A DNA stretch of 7,603 bases. It comes from Bacteroides sp. (GTDB lineage Bacteria; Bacteroidota; Bacteroidia; Bacteroidales; Bacteroidaceae). Position 1 is the stretch's first letter. Each line of letters starts with the position of its first letter. The position numbers and the translations under genes are program-made. This document shows positions 1 through 7,398 of this stretch, one piece after another. The stretch covers positions 1 to 7,603 of the forward strand of contig JASLDF010000060.1 in NCBI GenBank assembly GCA_030151635.1, in the 5' to 3' direction. The notes under the pieces are model-generated. The model was not told the origin of the DNA and made no database searches. It was given only the letters and a program-made list of their open reading frames with translations.

Positions 1-345
1 CAACTTTGGCATGGTTTGTTGCGAGCCATCGAACACACAATTGGTATTGTCTGTAAAACCATTGGCATGGCTGTGTTTGCCCGTTACCATACAAGCTCTA
101 CTTGGACCACTCAACGAGTTAGCCACAAAGCTGTTGGTAAAGCGAACTCCATCAGCAGCAATACGGTCCAAATTAGGTGTTTCCATATAACGAGTATCAT
201 AGCAACTCATCATTTGAGCTGTGTGATCGTCTGTCATGATGTAAACAATGTTCAAAGGCTTGGTTGTTTCCTTGTTCGCTTGAGGTGTACAAGCGGTAAA
301 GCCTAACGTAGCAAGCACCCCTGCAATTGGTAAAACGTGTTTCAT
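1..345 (-). CDS. Serine-type sulfatase lipoprotein, N-terminal 115 residues (cut by window edge)
   Basis: This is the start of a family S1 sulfatase, a hydrolase that removes sulfate esters from glycans. The gene runs off the left edge on a codon boundary, so 115 residues are visible. A short hydrophobic signal peptide ends in a lipobox-like LGFTAC with Cys19, suggesting a lipoprotein in the periplasm or at the cell surface. NIVYIMTDDH (residues 32-41) carries the metal-binding Asp39-Asp40 pair. SLSGPSRACMVTG (77-89) matches the sulfatase signature, with Ser79 at the position converted to formylglycine, then Arg83 and Lys90. Because the nucleophile is Ser rather than Cys, a radical-SAM maturase (anSME) is expected; none is in this window. 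It follows the SusD gene by 35 bases, probably in the same operon. An in-frame ATG at 363 would add six residues (MIASEK); I prefer 345 because it gives a compact signal peptide. The sequence resembles N-acetylglucosamine-6-sulfatases (S1_11), but that subfamily call is tentative. Confidence 0.93.
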   Translation of the reverse strand, partial: MKHVLPIAGVLATLGFTACTPQANKETTKPLNIVYIMTDDHTAQMMSCYDTRYMETPNLDRIAADGVRFTNSFVANSLSGPSRACMVTGKHSHANGFTDNTNCVFDGSQQTMPKL

Positions 346-380
346 TTTTTCTGATGCAATCATCTATTCTATCTTTTAAA

Positions 381-2201
381 TTAGTTCCAACCTGGATTTT
401 GACTCCACTTATTCTTTGTCAATGAAATCATACGCGATTGAATGGGCAATAAATAATCACGATTCACATTAAACTGCCATCCCTTTGCGTAGTCTTTATT
501 GTTAAATGGAATGATGTAGCGTTTTGTATCACCTTTTTTTCCAGTTAAATATAAATTATTCCCTTTATCTTGATCATAAATAAGTCGATTTCCGTAAGCA
601 CCTTCCAAGTTACTTCCTGTAAATAAAGCACCTGTAGGTGTCTGACTATGGATTAACACATCAGCAGCAGCCCATCTAAAGATATCGATTAATCGTTTGC
701 CTTCAAAAGCTTGTTCCACCCTTCTTTCACGGCGAACAGCTTGAATATACTTATCTAAAGATTTAAATGCATAATCCTCGTTGGTATTGTATTCACGATC
801 AAAATCTAGACCAGGCATACCCACCCTGTCTCTTAATGGTTGAATCGCACCCTTTATCTCTGTTTCATATTTGGCACCACCCAACTCAGCTAAAGCCTCT
901 GCATAGTTCAATAGCACATCGGCATATCTAACTTGAATTGCTGGAGTTTGACTCTTACCTTCTCCATCAATAGTTGGCTCGTAGGTCGTATTAAATTCAA
1001 CATATTTAAGAATACTATATCCAGTTGTGTTTTGGTCGTAACTATTACCGTCCAACGGAGGAAGCTCAAATATATATTGGTTGTTTGGACGAAGCACTTG
1101 TCCTGGAAGACAAATCGTTTGAGCTAATCTTGGATCTCTCGTATCTTGTGCCAGTTCATCACCATAATTAATTTCCAATTTGGTTTTCATATCGGTAGTT
1201 AACGCTTTTCCATCAGTTGTCAAATAATCATCAACCATTGACTTTGAAGCCCCCATAATTCCACCCCCTTTATTTAAATATCTCGTTACTGAGTGACCAA
1301 TATTGATGGTAGCATCGTACTTCTTCCACCACAAAACTTCTGGGTTTGAAGAGAGGTCTAGAGTTATAAAAAGGTCACGATATGCAGTATTCACATCACC
1401 ATTAGAAATACGCCAAACACCTCTATCCATTACCTTTTTAGCAGCATCTTTAGCTTGCTTAAAATAGCTATTGATTTTATCATCAGTGATATTTTTATCA
1501 TAAAATGGGGTACTTTTCATTTTATGATACTTTTCCCAAGTTCCTTCAAAAAGAGCAAATTCACTAATAAAAGCAAGTGCTATATCCTTGTGAATTCGCA
1601 TTGAAGCACTATTATCCTGAGTTCTCAAATTCTCTACAGCGGTGTTCAAATCTTTTAAAATATTATCTGCAATCACCGTTCTCGAATCCCTTGCTCTTTC
1701 CATTTGTTCTTGAACAGGATCTAATACATCAGTAACCCAAGTTAACTCCCCATAATCCACAAACATTTTATAATAATAAAACGCTCTGAAAAAATAAGCT
1801 TCTCCAACACATTGGTCAAAGTTAGGTCCGGACTCCTTGCAGTTTCCTAGGTTATTAATTAAGAAATTAAGATTCCTAATTTTGGTGTAGTTAGTCAATT
1901 TTACTGCATTATTTTGAGATAGTTCGCCTGCCAACCTCGTATTTATCACGTTGCCAATTAAGTTATCACTATCCAAATCTCCAAAAGCAATGCCAGATGG
2001 ATCCCCCACGAGGAACGATTGGCCACGTGGTGCTGATTCATAGAATTGATTTAAGTATTTATTGATTTCTGCTGTAGATTGAAATGCCACAGCAGACGAT
2101 AACTCCCCCTCAGGCATTTTATTTAAATCGAAACAACTTGATAAGGTTACAACTAACCCAATCAATAATGTCATATGTATTTTTTTCATAATAATTTTCA
2201 T
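381..2201 (-). CDS. SusD/RagB-like surface glycan-binding lipoprotein
   Basis: This is a SusD-family outer-membrane lipoprotein of 606 residues, which forms the lid over the SusC channel and binds the glycan outside the cell. The signal peptide ends in lipobox LSSC with Cys23. The N-terminal TPR-like region holds the family motif RAFYYYKMFVDYGELTWVTD (139-158). The C-terminal SusD region shows RYADVLLNYAEALAELG (425-441), RRERRVEQAFEGKRLIDIFR (490-509), NRDYLLPIQS (580-589) and the terminal NPGW (602-605), all typical of the family. The length is usual to slightly long. The start lies 2 bases after the SusC stop, so translational coupling is likely. A second ATG at 2189 (Met5, MKKIHM) gives an equally good signal peptide, and neither start has a Shine-Dalgarno, so the exact start is open. 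Its glycan specificity cannot be read from sequence; the downstream sulfatase suggests a sulfated ligand. Confidence 0.97.
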   Translation of the reverse strand: MKIIMKKIHMTLLIGLVVTLSSCFDLNKMPEGELSSAVAFQSTAEINKYLNQFYESAPRGQSFLVGDPSGIAFGDLDSDNLIGNVINTRLAGELSQNNAVKLTNYTKIRNLNFLINNLGNCKESGPNFDQCVGEAYFFRAFYYYKMFVDYGELTWVTDVLDPVQEQMERARDSRTVIADNILKDLNTAVENLRTQDNSASMRIHKDIALAFISEFALFEGTWEKYHKMKSTPFYDKNITDDKINSYFKQAKDAAKKVMDRGVWRISNGDVNTAYRDLFITLDLSSNPEVLWWKKYDATINIGHSVTRYLNKGGGIMGASKSMVDDYLTTDGKALTTDMKTKLEINYGDELAQDTRDPRLAQTICLPGQVLRPNNQYIFELPPLDGNSYDQNTTGYSILKYVEFNTTYEPTIDGEGKSQTPAIQVRYADVLLNYAEALAELGGAKYETEIKGAIQPLRDRVGMPGLDFDREYNTNEDYAFKSLDKYIQAVRRERRVEQAFEGKRLIDIFRWAAADVLIHSQTPTGALFTGSNLEGAYGNRLIYDQDKGNNLYLTGKKGDTKRYIIPFNNKDYAKGWQFNVNRDYLLPIQSRMISLTKNKWSQNPGWN

Positions 2202-2203
2202 GA

Positions 2204-5200
2204 TTATAAGTTAACAACAAGACCCACTGATAATACCTTATTCATCGGATAGTTTTTACCCGATTCACTTGTGTAGCTATTACCTGTGAATATAGCCTCT
2301 GGGTCAAATATATCCGAGAGTTTAGTTATTGTCCATAAATTCTCTCCCGAAAAGAATACTTGTGCTTTATTCAGTCCAACTTTGTTTACCCATTTAGATG
2401 GCAGATCATAACTAATAGTTATATTCTTCAATCTGCAATATGCTGCATTTTGAAGGTACCTATCGGATACTTGAGACGTTTTGTTTCTAAACTTTCCAAT
2501 TGCACCCGCACCCGCAGTATATGGTTTTGGATAATATGCATTCGGATTGTCTGGTGTCCAATAATCTAAGTGCTCTTTAAACACAGTTACTTGAGCATAA
2601 GGACCTGTTCCCCAGAAGTAAACCGTTCCCATATTAGGAGTCCAATCTCTTTTACCAACACCTTGGAAAAGAAAACTAAATGATAACCCTTTCCAACTAA
2701 TAGCACCATTGAATGTGTATTGATATCTTGGAGTAGTGTTACCAATAACGGTCAAGTCACCCATATCGTTCGTAGTATTGTCTCCATTATTTACTTTACC
2801 ATCGTTGTTTAAGTCTCTGTATTTCACATCTCCAGGTGTCCAATTTAAACCAGATAGGTAAGACATATCATGCGTACTATTGTAAATGTCAGCCTCTTCT
2901 TGAGTTTGGATTAATCCATCCGTACGATATCCCCATATTTCACCTACTTTCTTTCCAACGTACCAGTTGTCTTGTGGCTTAGTTCCAGTCGGATTTTCGT
3001 ATTCAGTAACTTTTGATGTAGCATCTGCAATAGAAGCTCCAACAGAATAGCTTATATCCGAATTAATAGTACCTCTATATTGTAAAGACAATTCCCAGCC
3101 TTTATTCTTCATTCTTGCATTGTTCGTATTCGGAACATTTGCACCAAAAATATCTGCCAAATCTGCCGAAGGGCCAAGCATATCCTTCGTATCTCGTTGG
3201 AATAAGTCAAATGTACCGGTCAGAGAGTTTCCGAAGAAGCCAAAATCCAATCCTATATTTCGACTCTCAACTTTCTCCCAAGTAGTATTAGGGTCAACTA
3301 CTCCAGGAGCATTGATATACATATCACGACCATCATTGAAGAAGTAATTTCCTAATGGATTAACTCCCATTGTAGATGAGAATGTATAGAGACCAGCACC
3401 ATTCTGGTTACCCAATAATCCCCAAGAACCTCTTACTTTTAAATTGGAAAGAATATCAGTAAAGTTCTGCATAAAAGATTCTCTAGCCACATTCCAACCT
3501 AATGATACTGACGGGAAGAAACCCCATCTATTATTGGAATCAAAGCGAGATGAAGCATCATATCTCCCATTAACCTCTACAAGGTACTTACCTTCATAAT
3601 CGTAATTAATTCTTCCGAAAAAGCCTCGCGTAGCCCATCCTGTCCTAATATCCTTAATCTTTTTATCCCCAGTACTCAGGTTCAATCCAGGATTCGTTGG
3701 AGAGATTAAGTTTGTAACTTGGTTAAATAAATAGCTGTAGTTGTTATCCTCTTCTTGGTAACCTAACATACCTGTGAAGTTATGTTGATCATTGATAGAG
3801 TAAGTGTAATTCGTGTATAAGTTGATTGTCTTATATCTATTTTTATTCATATTACGTGTAAAACTACCATCTTCTGAAACACCTAGCTCCCCTCTAGTAC
3901 CTTTATACATTGTAGTATTGTCTGCACCTGGAATCAATGGAGCAACGTTTAGGGCTTTATAATCCGAATTGTTTTGTTTATAGGTGTAATCTAAAAATAT
4001 TCTCCAATCTTTTAAAGGCTCTACTTCAAAACCGGTAGTGATACTAAAGTTATCTCTATCATTTTTTGTTGAAGTACCACTTTGTAAATAAGGAATCATA
4101 GTCAATTCCGTAAAATTACCATTTGGATCTCTTTCATTAACAGTAGGTCTAAAACGAGCTAAAGAGTGATAAAACCCATCAGAAAGGCCACCTTCGCCGA
4201 ATGGACTTTTGTCTTTCGAATGCATATATTTGGTGTTTACTTTCATCTTCAACCAATCGGTGATTTGAGAGTTCATACTTGCAGTAAAATTGAATCGGCT
4301 ATAGTTCATATCCGCATATTTTAAGATCCCTTCTTCGTCATATAGACCCCCCGAAACATAATACTGTGCACTCTTACCACCACCACTCACACTCATGTTG
4401 TGATTTTGCTTGAAGGCGTAGTTTTTATAATGAAGTTTGAAGTAATCCACATTTCCTACACCTTTGGCTGTGTTTTCAAATGCACCAACCAAGTTGTTTT
4501 GATTCCCCAATTCGGCCCATGGATCTACGCTAGAAGGATCTTTCATATAAGACTGAAGTTGATCTAGTTTTTCTGGACTGTATTGTTGAGCAACTCCCGC
4601 ATTTCTACAAGCCTCATTGAAAAACTCTGCAAAATCATATGCATTAGCCATCTTAGGCAATACTGTTGGTGCACTCCATCCCGTACTTCCTTGGTAGCTT
4701 ATTCTCATTTTACCCTCTTCTCCTTTTTTGGTAGTTACGAGAATTACACCATATGCAGCTCTAGCACCGTAAATAGCTGATGCTGCAGCATCCTTTAACA
4801 CTGATATATTTTGAATATCATTCGGATTGACATCAGAAAGGCTCATTTCAACACCATCAACCAAAACGTAAGGATTAGCTGTGTTAGATAAGTTTCCTTG
4901 TCCTCTCAGGGTAATTGAACCTGCCGCACCTGGACGCCCTGAACTATTATTAGAAACAGTCAATCCTGGTACCAGCCCCTGCAAACTCTGTACAGCATTC
5001 GCAACTGGACGGTGTTCAAGATCCTTTCCATTTACAGATGATACAGATCCTGTTAAATTCACTTTTTTCTGAACTCCATAGCCCACCACAATAACCTCTT
5101 CAAGTTGCTCAGTATCCTCATTTAAGACTAACTGCCCAAGATTGGTATTCTTGGCAAGCTTTATCTCCATGTCTTTGTAACCAATAAAAGAAATTAACAG

Positions 5201-5734
5201 CGTGTTTTTATCTGTTGATTCAATTTCAAAATTACCATCAACATCCGTAATAGTACCATTAGTTGTTCCCTTTACAGCCACACTAGCACCAATCACAGGC
5301 AAATTCATATCATCATAGACCACACCCCTATAATGTTTCTTCTGAATCGCTGTAGTGGTTGAAGTTTCTGTTTGTTTGTAGATGATAATTTGCTTATTCT
5401 TAATTTCAAATTCACAACCCGTGTTTACAAGAGCTTCTTTTAATATCTCTTCGGCCGATTTATCGTTGGTATTAACAGACACTAAGCTATTTACATCTAT
5501 ATCTGAAGCGTTAAAAACGATTCGATAATTGGTAGATTGTTCAATGTTCTTAAAAATTTCGGCAAGCGTTTTTCTGCCTTGCTGAGCTACCTCTATTCCT
5601 ACCGATTCATGACCTGAAGCCATAACAACCATCGGACATCCCAATGTTAACGACAATGAGATAACTCCCCACCTCCACAGTGGTCTAGTCCATTTTTTTC
5701 TTTCTTGAAAAAAATGAATGCGTTTGTTTTTCAT
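2204..5734 (-). CDS. SusC/RagA-like TonB-dependent transporter with N-terminal STN signalling domain
   Basis: This is a 1176-residue outer-membrane transporter that imports glycan fragments using TonB-ExbBD energy, paired with the SusD protein that follows. In order: a signal peptide with an unusually long basic n-region (1-22) and hydrophobic core (about 23-38); an STN/secretin-type domain (about 55-120); a carboxypeptidase-regulatory-like beta domain (135-205, with GTITDVDGNFEI and LISFIGY); a TonB-box region EEVIVVGYG (212-220); a plug domain (about 222-338) with NPYVLVDG (287-294) and VLKDAAASAIYGARAAYG (312-329); then the beta-barrel. In the barrel, DLNNDGKVNNGD (974-985) is the calcium-loop-like motif common in SusC proteins, and YLQNAAYCRLKNITISYDLP (1093-1112) and FFSGENLW (1127-1134) are standard C-terminal motifs. 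The STN domain marks it as a signal transducer, matching the FecR and sigma genes upstream. It ends in VVNL rather than the usual terminal aromatic residue. The start is 27 bases after the fecR stop, with only AT-rich sequence before it. Confidence 0.97.
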   Translation of the reverse strand: MKNKRIHFFQERKKWTRPLWRWGVISLSLTLGCPMVVMASGHESVGIEVAQQGRKTLAEIFKNIEQSTNYRIVFNASDIDVNSLVSVNTNDKSAEEILKEALVNTGCEFEIKNKQIIIYKQTETSTTTAIQKKHYRGVVYDDMNLPVIGASVAVKGTTNGTITDVDGNFEIESTDKNTLLISFIGYKDMEIKLAKNTNLGQLVLNEDTEQLEEVIVVGYGVQKKVNLTGSVSSVNGKDLEHRPVANAVQSLQGLVPGLTVSNNSSGRPGAAGSITLRGQGNLSNTANPYVLVDGVEMSLSDVNPNDIQNISVLKDAAASAIYGARAAYGVILVTTKKGEEGKMRISYQGSTGWSAPTVLPKMANAYDFAEFFNEACRNAGVAQQYSPEKLDQLQSYMKDPSSVDPWAELGNQNNLVGAFENTAKGVGNVDYFKLHYKNYAFKQNHNMSVSGGGKSAQYYVSGGLYDEEGILKYADMNYSRFNFTASMNSQITDWLKMKVNTKYMHSKDKSPFGEGGLSDGFYHSLARFRPTVNERDPNGNFTELTMIPYLQSGTSTKNDRDNFSITTGFEVEPLKDWRIFLDYTYKQNNSDYKALNVAPLIPGADNTTMYKGTRGELGVSEDGSFTRNMNKNRYKTINLYTNYTYSINDQHNFTGMLGYQEEDNNYSYLFNQVTNLISPTNPGLNLSTGDKKIKDIRTGWATRGFFGRINYDYEGKYLVEVNGRYDASSRFDSNNRWGFFPSVSLGWNVARESFMQNFTDILSNLKVRGSWGLLGNQNGAGLYTFSSTMGVNPLGNYFFNDGRDMYINAPGVVDPNTTWEKVESRNIGLDFGFFGNSLTGTFDLFQRDTKDMLGPSADLADIFGANVPNTNNARMKNKGWELSLQYRGTINSDISYSVGASIADATSKVTEYENPTGTKPQDNWYVGKKVGEIWGYRTDGLIQTQEEADIYNSTHDMSYLSGLNWTPGDVKYRDLNNDGKVNNGDNTTNDMGDLTVIGNTTPRYQYTFNGAISWKGLSFSFLFQGVGKRDWTPNMGTVYFWGTGPYAQVTVFKEHLDYWTPDNPNAYYPKPYTAGAGAIGKFRNKTSQVSDRYLQNAAYCRLKNITISYDLPSKWVNKVGLNKAQVFFSGENLWTITKLSDIFDPEAIFTGNSYTSESGKNYPMNKVLSVGLVVNL

Positions 5735-5792
5735 AATTTTATATTAATTAAAAGGTTCGTATTATTGCATTACAATGCGATAAACATTTTTT
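5732..5792 (+). ncRNA. Possible cis-antisense small RNA over the susC start (DonS-like position)
   Basis: This is a hypothesis, not a firm gene call. A plus-strand terminator-like hairpin (5762-5792) ends in T6 and points against the operon. Upstream on the same strand, TGCGTTTG (5719-5726) matches seven of eight bases of the Bacteroides -7 element TAnnTTTG, with only a T-run near the -33 position. That would place the RNA start near 5732, giving roughly 60 bases that cover the susC start codon, its leader and the end of fecR. An alternative -7 match, TAATTTTA (5734-5741), would give an even shorter RNA. Antisense RNAs at this place, including DonS of B. fragilis, are known to repress PULs of the sigma/anti-sigma type. 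The 5' end is uncertain. Confidence 0.27.
5762..5792 (+). terminator. Plus-strand rho-independent terminator candidate at the fecR-susC junction
   Basis: Arms TTATTGCATT (5762-5771) and AATGCGATAA (5774-5783) are complementary, followed by ACA and T6 (5787-5792). In plus-strand RNA the one imperfect pair is a G-U wobble; in minus-strand RNA it is a C-A mismatch and no T-run follows. The signal therefore favours the plus strand, opposite to all genes here. The stem is AT-rich, the practical loop is about six bases, and three bases separate stem and T-run, so it would be of moderate strength. The hairpin also lies over the last codons and stop of fecR, so coding constraint could have produced part of it. 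Confidence 0.42.
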
Positions 5793-6739
5793 GATTTAAG
5801 GTATTTCCATTTTTGTTTGTACGATAAGATGTCTAATATTTCATCCAAACTTTGGTTGCACTCAAAAGTGCCAACATATTTATCTGTATTATTTTCAAGG
5901 CTAGAATCAATAATAATGGTTTTATTAAATCTATATTCTAATGTTTTTGCTATAGATTTGAGGTCATCATATTTAAAAGATATCATATTATTTATCCAAA
6001 GTGAGTAATCTTTAGCATCTACTTTTTTACGGATAAAATCATTACTACTGCGACTAACGGATAATTGTTCGTTGGGTAAAAGCACTATCTGCTCAAGAGT
6101 ATTACTTAAGTTTCGAATTGTTCCAATCACTTTTCCTTCCTGTAGGGTCAACGTAATTTCTTCATCTTCGGGATAAGCTCTCAAATTAAACTTAGTTCCG
6201 ACAATGTGTGTATCAAGCTTACCTGTTGAAATGACCATAGGTTGCTCACTTTGGTTTGCTACTTCAAAAAAAGCTTCACCTTCTAATTCTAACCGTTTAT
6301 TATTTTTAGTAAAGAGCACGGGATAAGTCAATGTACTGTTGGAGTTTAATGTCACTTTTGAGCCATCGGGCAGAGTTAGACTACCTTTTGTACCTAATGG
6401 AGTTGTTACAGTAACTAAATTAATTTCAAACTCATTTCTTTGATAATTTTGAATAAAGAATATTATTGATATGATACAAATTACACTTGCAGAAATTGCA
6501 ATGTAAAGTTTCGATTCTAAAAACAAATTCTTAGTCTTTAACTTTGAGGTTTCTACAGTCTGTGAGTGATCCTTACAGTTTAAATTATCTATCTTAGACA
6601 TTAATAGATTTTTTACATTTTCTTTATTCTTCTCGGAAGCCACAGATGAGTCAATCGAATCTTTGATTCGAACTAATTTCAATAGTTTATAGCTCAACTG
6701 TTCCCAACTGCTATCATTAGGGTCATTTAAATTACTCAT
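5762..6739 (-). CDS. FecR-like anti-sigma factor, inner-membrane signal relay
   Basis: This 325-residue single-pass membrane protein should hold the ECF sigma factor at the inner membrane and release it when SusC signals. Residues 1-76 are cytoplasmic and would bind the sigma factor. A hydrophobic segment at about 78-96 (LYIAISASVICIISIIFF) crosses the membrane. The periplasmic FecR domain (about 109-230) shows TTPLGTKGSLTLPDGSKVTL (112-131), RLELEGEAFFEV (149-160), GTKFNLRAY (181-189), EGKV (201-204) and LLPNEQLSVS (220-229). Trp248 opens the usual join to a C-terminal DUF4974 domain (about 252-323), whose alternating strand and helix pattern resembles the STN domain of the neighbouring SusC. 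The gene begins 21 bases after the sigma-factor stop and ends 27 bases before susC, so the three are probably co-transcribed. Length and domain order are normal for Bacteroidota FecR proteins. Confidence 0.95.
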   Translation of the reverse strand: MSNLNDPNDSSWEQLSYKLLKLVRIKDSIDSSVASEKNKENVKNLLMSKIDNLNCKDHSQTVETSKLKTKNLFLESKLYIAISASVICIISIIFFIQNYQRNEFEINLVTVTTPLGTKGSLTLPDGSKVTLNSNSTLTYPVLFTKNNKRLELEGEAFFEVANQSEQPMVISTGKLDTHIVGTKFNLRAYPEDEEITLTLQEGKVIGTIRNLSNTLEQIVLLPNEQLSVSRSSNDFIRKKVDAKDYSLWINNMISFKYDDLKSIAKTLEYRFNKTIIIDSSLENNTDKYVGTFECNQSLDEILDILSYKQKWKYLKSKNVYRIVMQ

Positions 6740-6760
6740 CCAAATACATTTAAAACTTTA

Positions 6761-7321
6761 TCATTCAACACTGTCTTTTATAAAGCGCTGAATTTTTTTA
6801 TTAGCTTGATACATGTGTTGCTTTATCGTTCCTTCTGTTAGATTTAAAGCTTCAGCAACATCAGCATACTTCATATTCTCTTCTCTAACCATTATATAAA
6901 TCAACTTACACTGCTTGGGTAGCGATTCAATAGCTTTGGCAATCAACAACAAAGTTTCCTTTTCTTCCAAATCATCATCCGCATTGTGTACCCTACTAAC
7001 TAAATCCACTTCAAGATCATCAATAGATGTACATTTATTTTTCTTGTTTACTCGAAGTTGTTTATATACCTCATAACGAGCGATGCTATACATATAAGAC
7101 TTTGCATTATTTACAGAAAGAAGGCAAGAGCTATTCCTCCAAATGTTGTAATAGACCTCTGCTATAACATCCTCACTATCTGAAGAGTGATCCATAAAAT
7201 AGGTCACAAATCGATAGATATGCGAGTATGTTAACTCGTATAACTCTTCAAAAGCTTCTTTATTTCCTCTAGCTACTTCTTTTAATAAGTGCGCTACTCT
7301 GTCTGTCGTTGTATGATTCAC
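6761..7321 (-). CDS. ECF RNA polymerase sigma factor (RpoE/FecI type, PUL regulator)
   Basis: This 186-residue ECF sigma factor should direct RNA polymerase to promoters of this locus once released by FecR. Sigma region 2 spans about 16-90, with SDSEDVIAEVYYNIWRN (47-63) and NAKSYMYSIARYEVYKQLR (72-90), the core-binding and -10-recognising parts. An acidic linker (about 101-121) leads to sigma region 4 (about 127-180), where the helix-turn-helix is KYADVAEALNLTEGTIKQHM (151-170). The start is GTG: an in-frame TAA lies at 7328-7330, three codons upstream of it, no ATG lies between, and the next Met is residue 43 inside region 2. It heads the sigma-FecR-SusC-SusD-sulfatase series and is preceded by a 161-base gap with a terminator and a possible promoter. 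It belongs to the sigma/anti-sigma class of PUL regulators rather than the hybrid two-component class. Its target promoter motif is not identifiable here. Confidence 0.95.
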   Translation of the reverse strand: MNHTTTDRVAHLLKEVARGNKEAFEELYELTYSHIYRFVTYFMDHSSDSEDVIAEVYYNIWRNSSCLLSVNNAKSYMYSIARYEVYKQLRVNKKNKCTSIDDLEVDLVSRVHNADDDLEEKETLLLIAKAIESLPKQCKLIYIMVREENMKYADVAEALNLTEGTIKQHMYQANKKIQRFIKDSVE

Positions 7322-7358
7322 GTAGATTTATAATCGGTCGTATATTAGTGTAGAGTTC

Positions 7359-7366
7359 GAAAGTTA
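7359..7366 (-). promoter_or_regulatory. Possible -7 promoter element for the sigma-factor operon
   Basis: On the minus strand TAACTTTC matches seven of eight bases of the Bacteroides housekeeping -7 consensus TAnnTTTG. It would place the transcript start near 7352 and a leader of about 30 bases before the GTG codon. No TTTG-like -33 element is seen at the expected 19-21 base spacing, so the match is weak. Its position between a terminator and the first gene of the operon is the main support. Confidence 0.3.
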
Positions 7367-7398
7367 ATTATAGTTATAGCCCACCTTTAATAATTAAC
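7363..7398. repeat. Inverted repeat over the putative sigma-operon promoter, with a phased third copy
   Basis: GTTAATTAT (7363-7371) and its exact reverse complement ATAATTAAC (7390-7398) flank an 18-base spacer. A further ATTAAC lies at 7403-7408, exactly 10 bases from the ATTAAC at 7393-7398, and the GTTAAT/ATTAAC cores are 30 and 10 bases apart, whole numbers of helical turns. One arm overlaps the putative -7 element and the other falls near -33, as an operator might. The sequence is AT-rich, so chance is a real alternative. Confidence 0.35.

Noticed and set aside
16..306. Plus-strand open frame of 96 codons
   Set aside because: It is antisense to the sulfatase signature and signal peptide, which are clearly coding on the minus strand; its product shows no recognisable family.
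346..380. Terminator or promoter between the SusD gene and the left sulfatase
   Set aside because: The 35 bases hold no hairpin or promoter-like element, so read-through in one operon is the simpler view.
933..5072. Several plus-strand open frames of 60-75 codons inside the SusC and SusD genes
   Set aside because: All overlap well-conserved coding sequence on the other strand and show no domains, signal peptides or start signals.
5762..5783. The fecR-susC palindrome read as a protein-binding operator or as a minus-strand attenuator
   Set aside because: No T-run follows on the minus strand and the imperfect pair is a mismatch in that orientation; the plus-strand terminator reading explains both the wobble and the T6.
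5735..5850. A separate sigma-dependent promoter for susC
   Set aside because: The gap is only 27 bases and no convincing -35/-10 or -33/-7 pair was seen on the minus strand; such a promoter inside fecR remains possible but cannot be supported by eye.
5817..6008. Plus-strand open frame of 63 codons inside fecR
   Set aside because: It is antisense to the conserved DUF4974 region and has no recognisable product.
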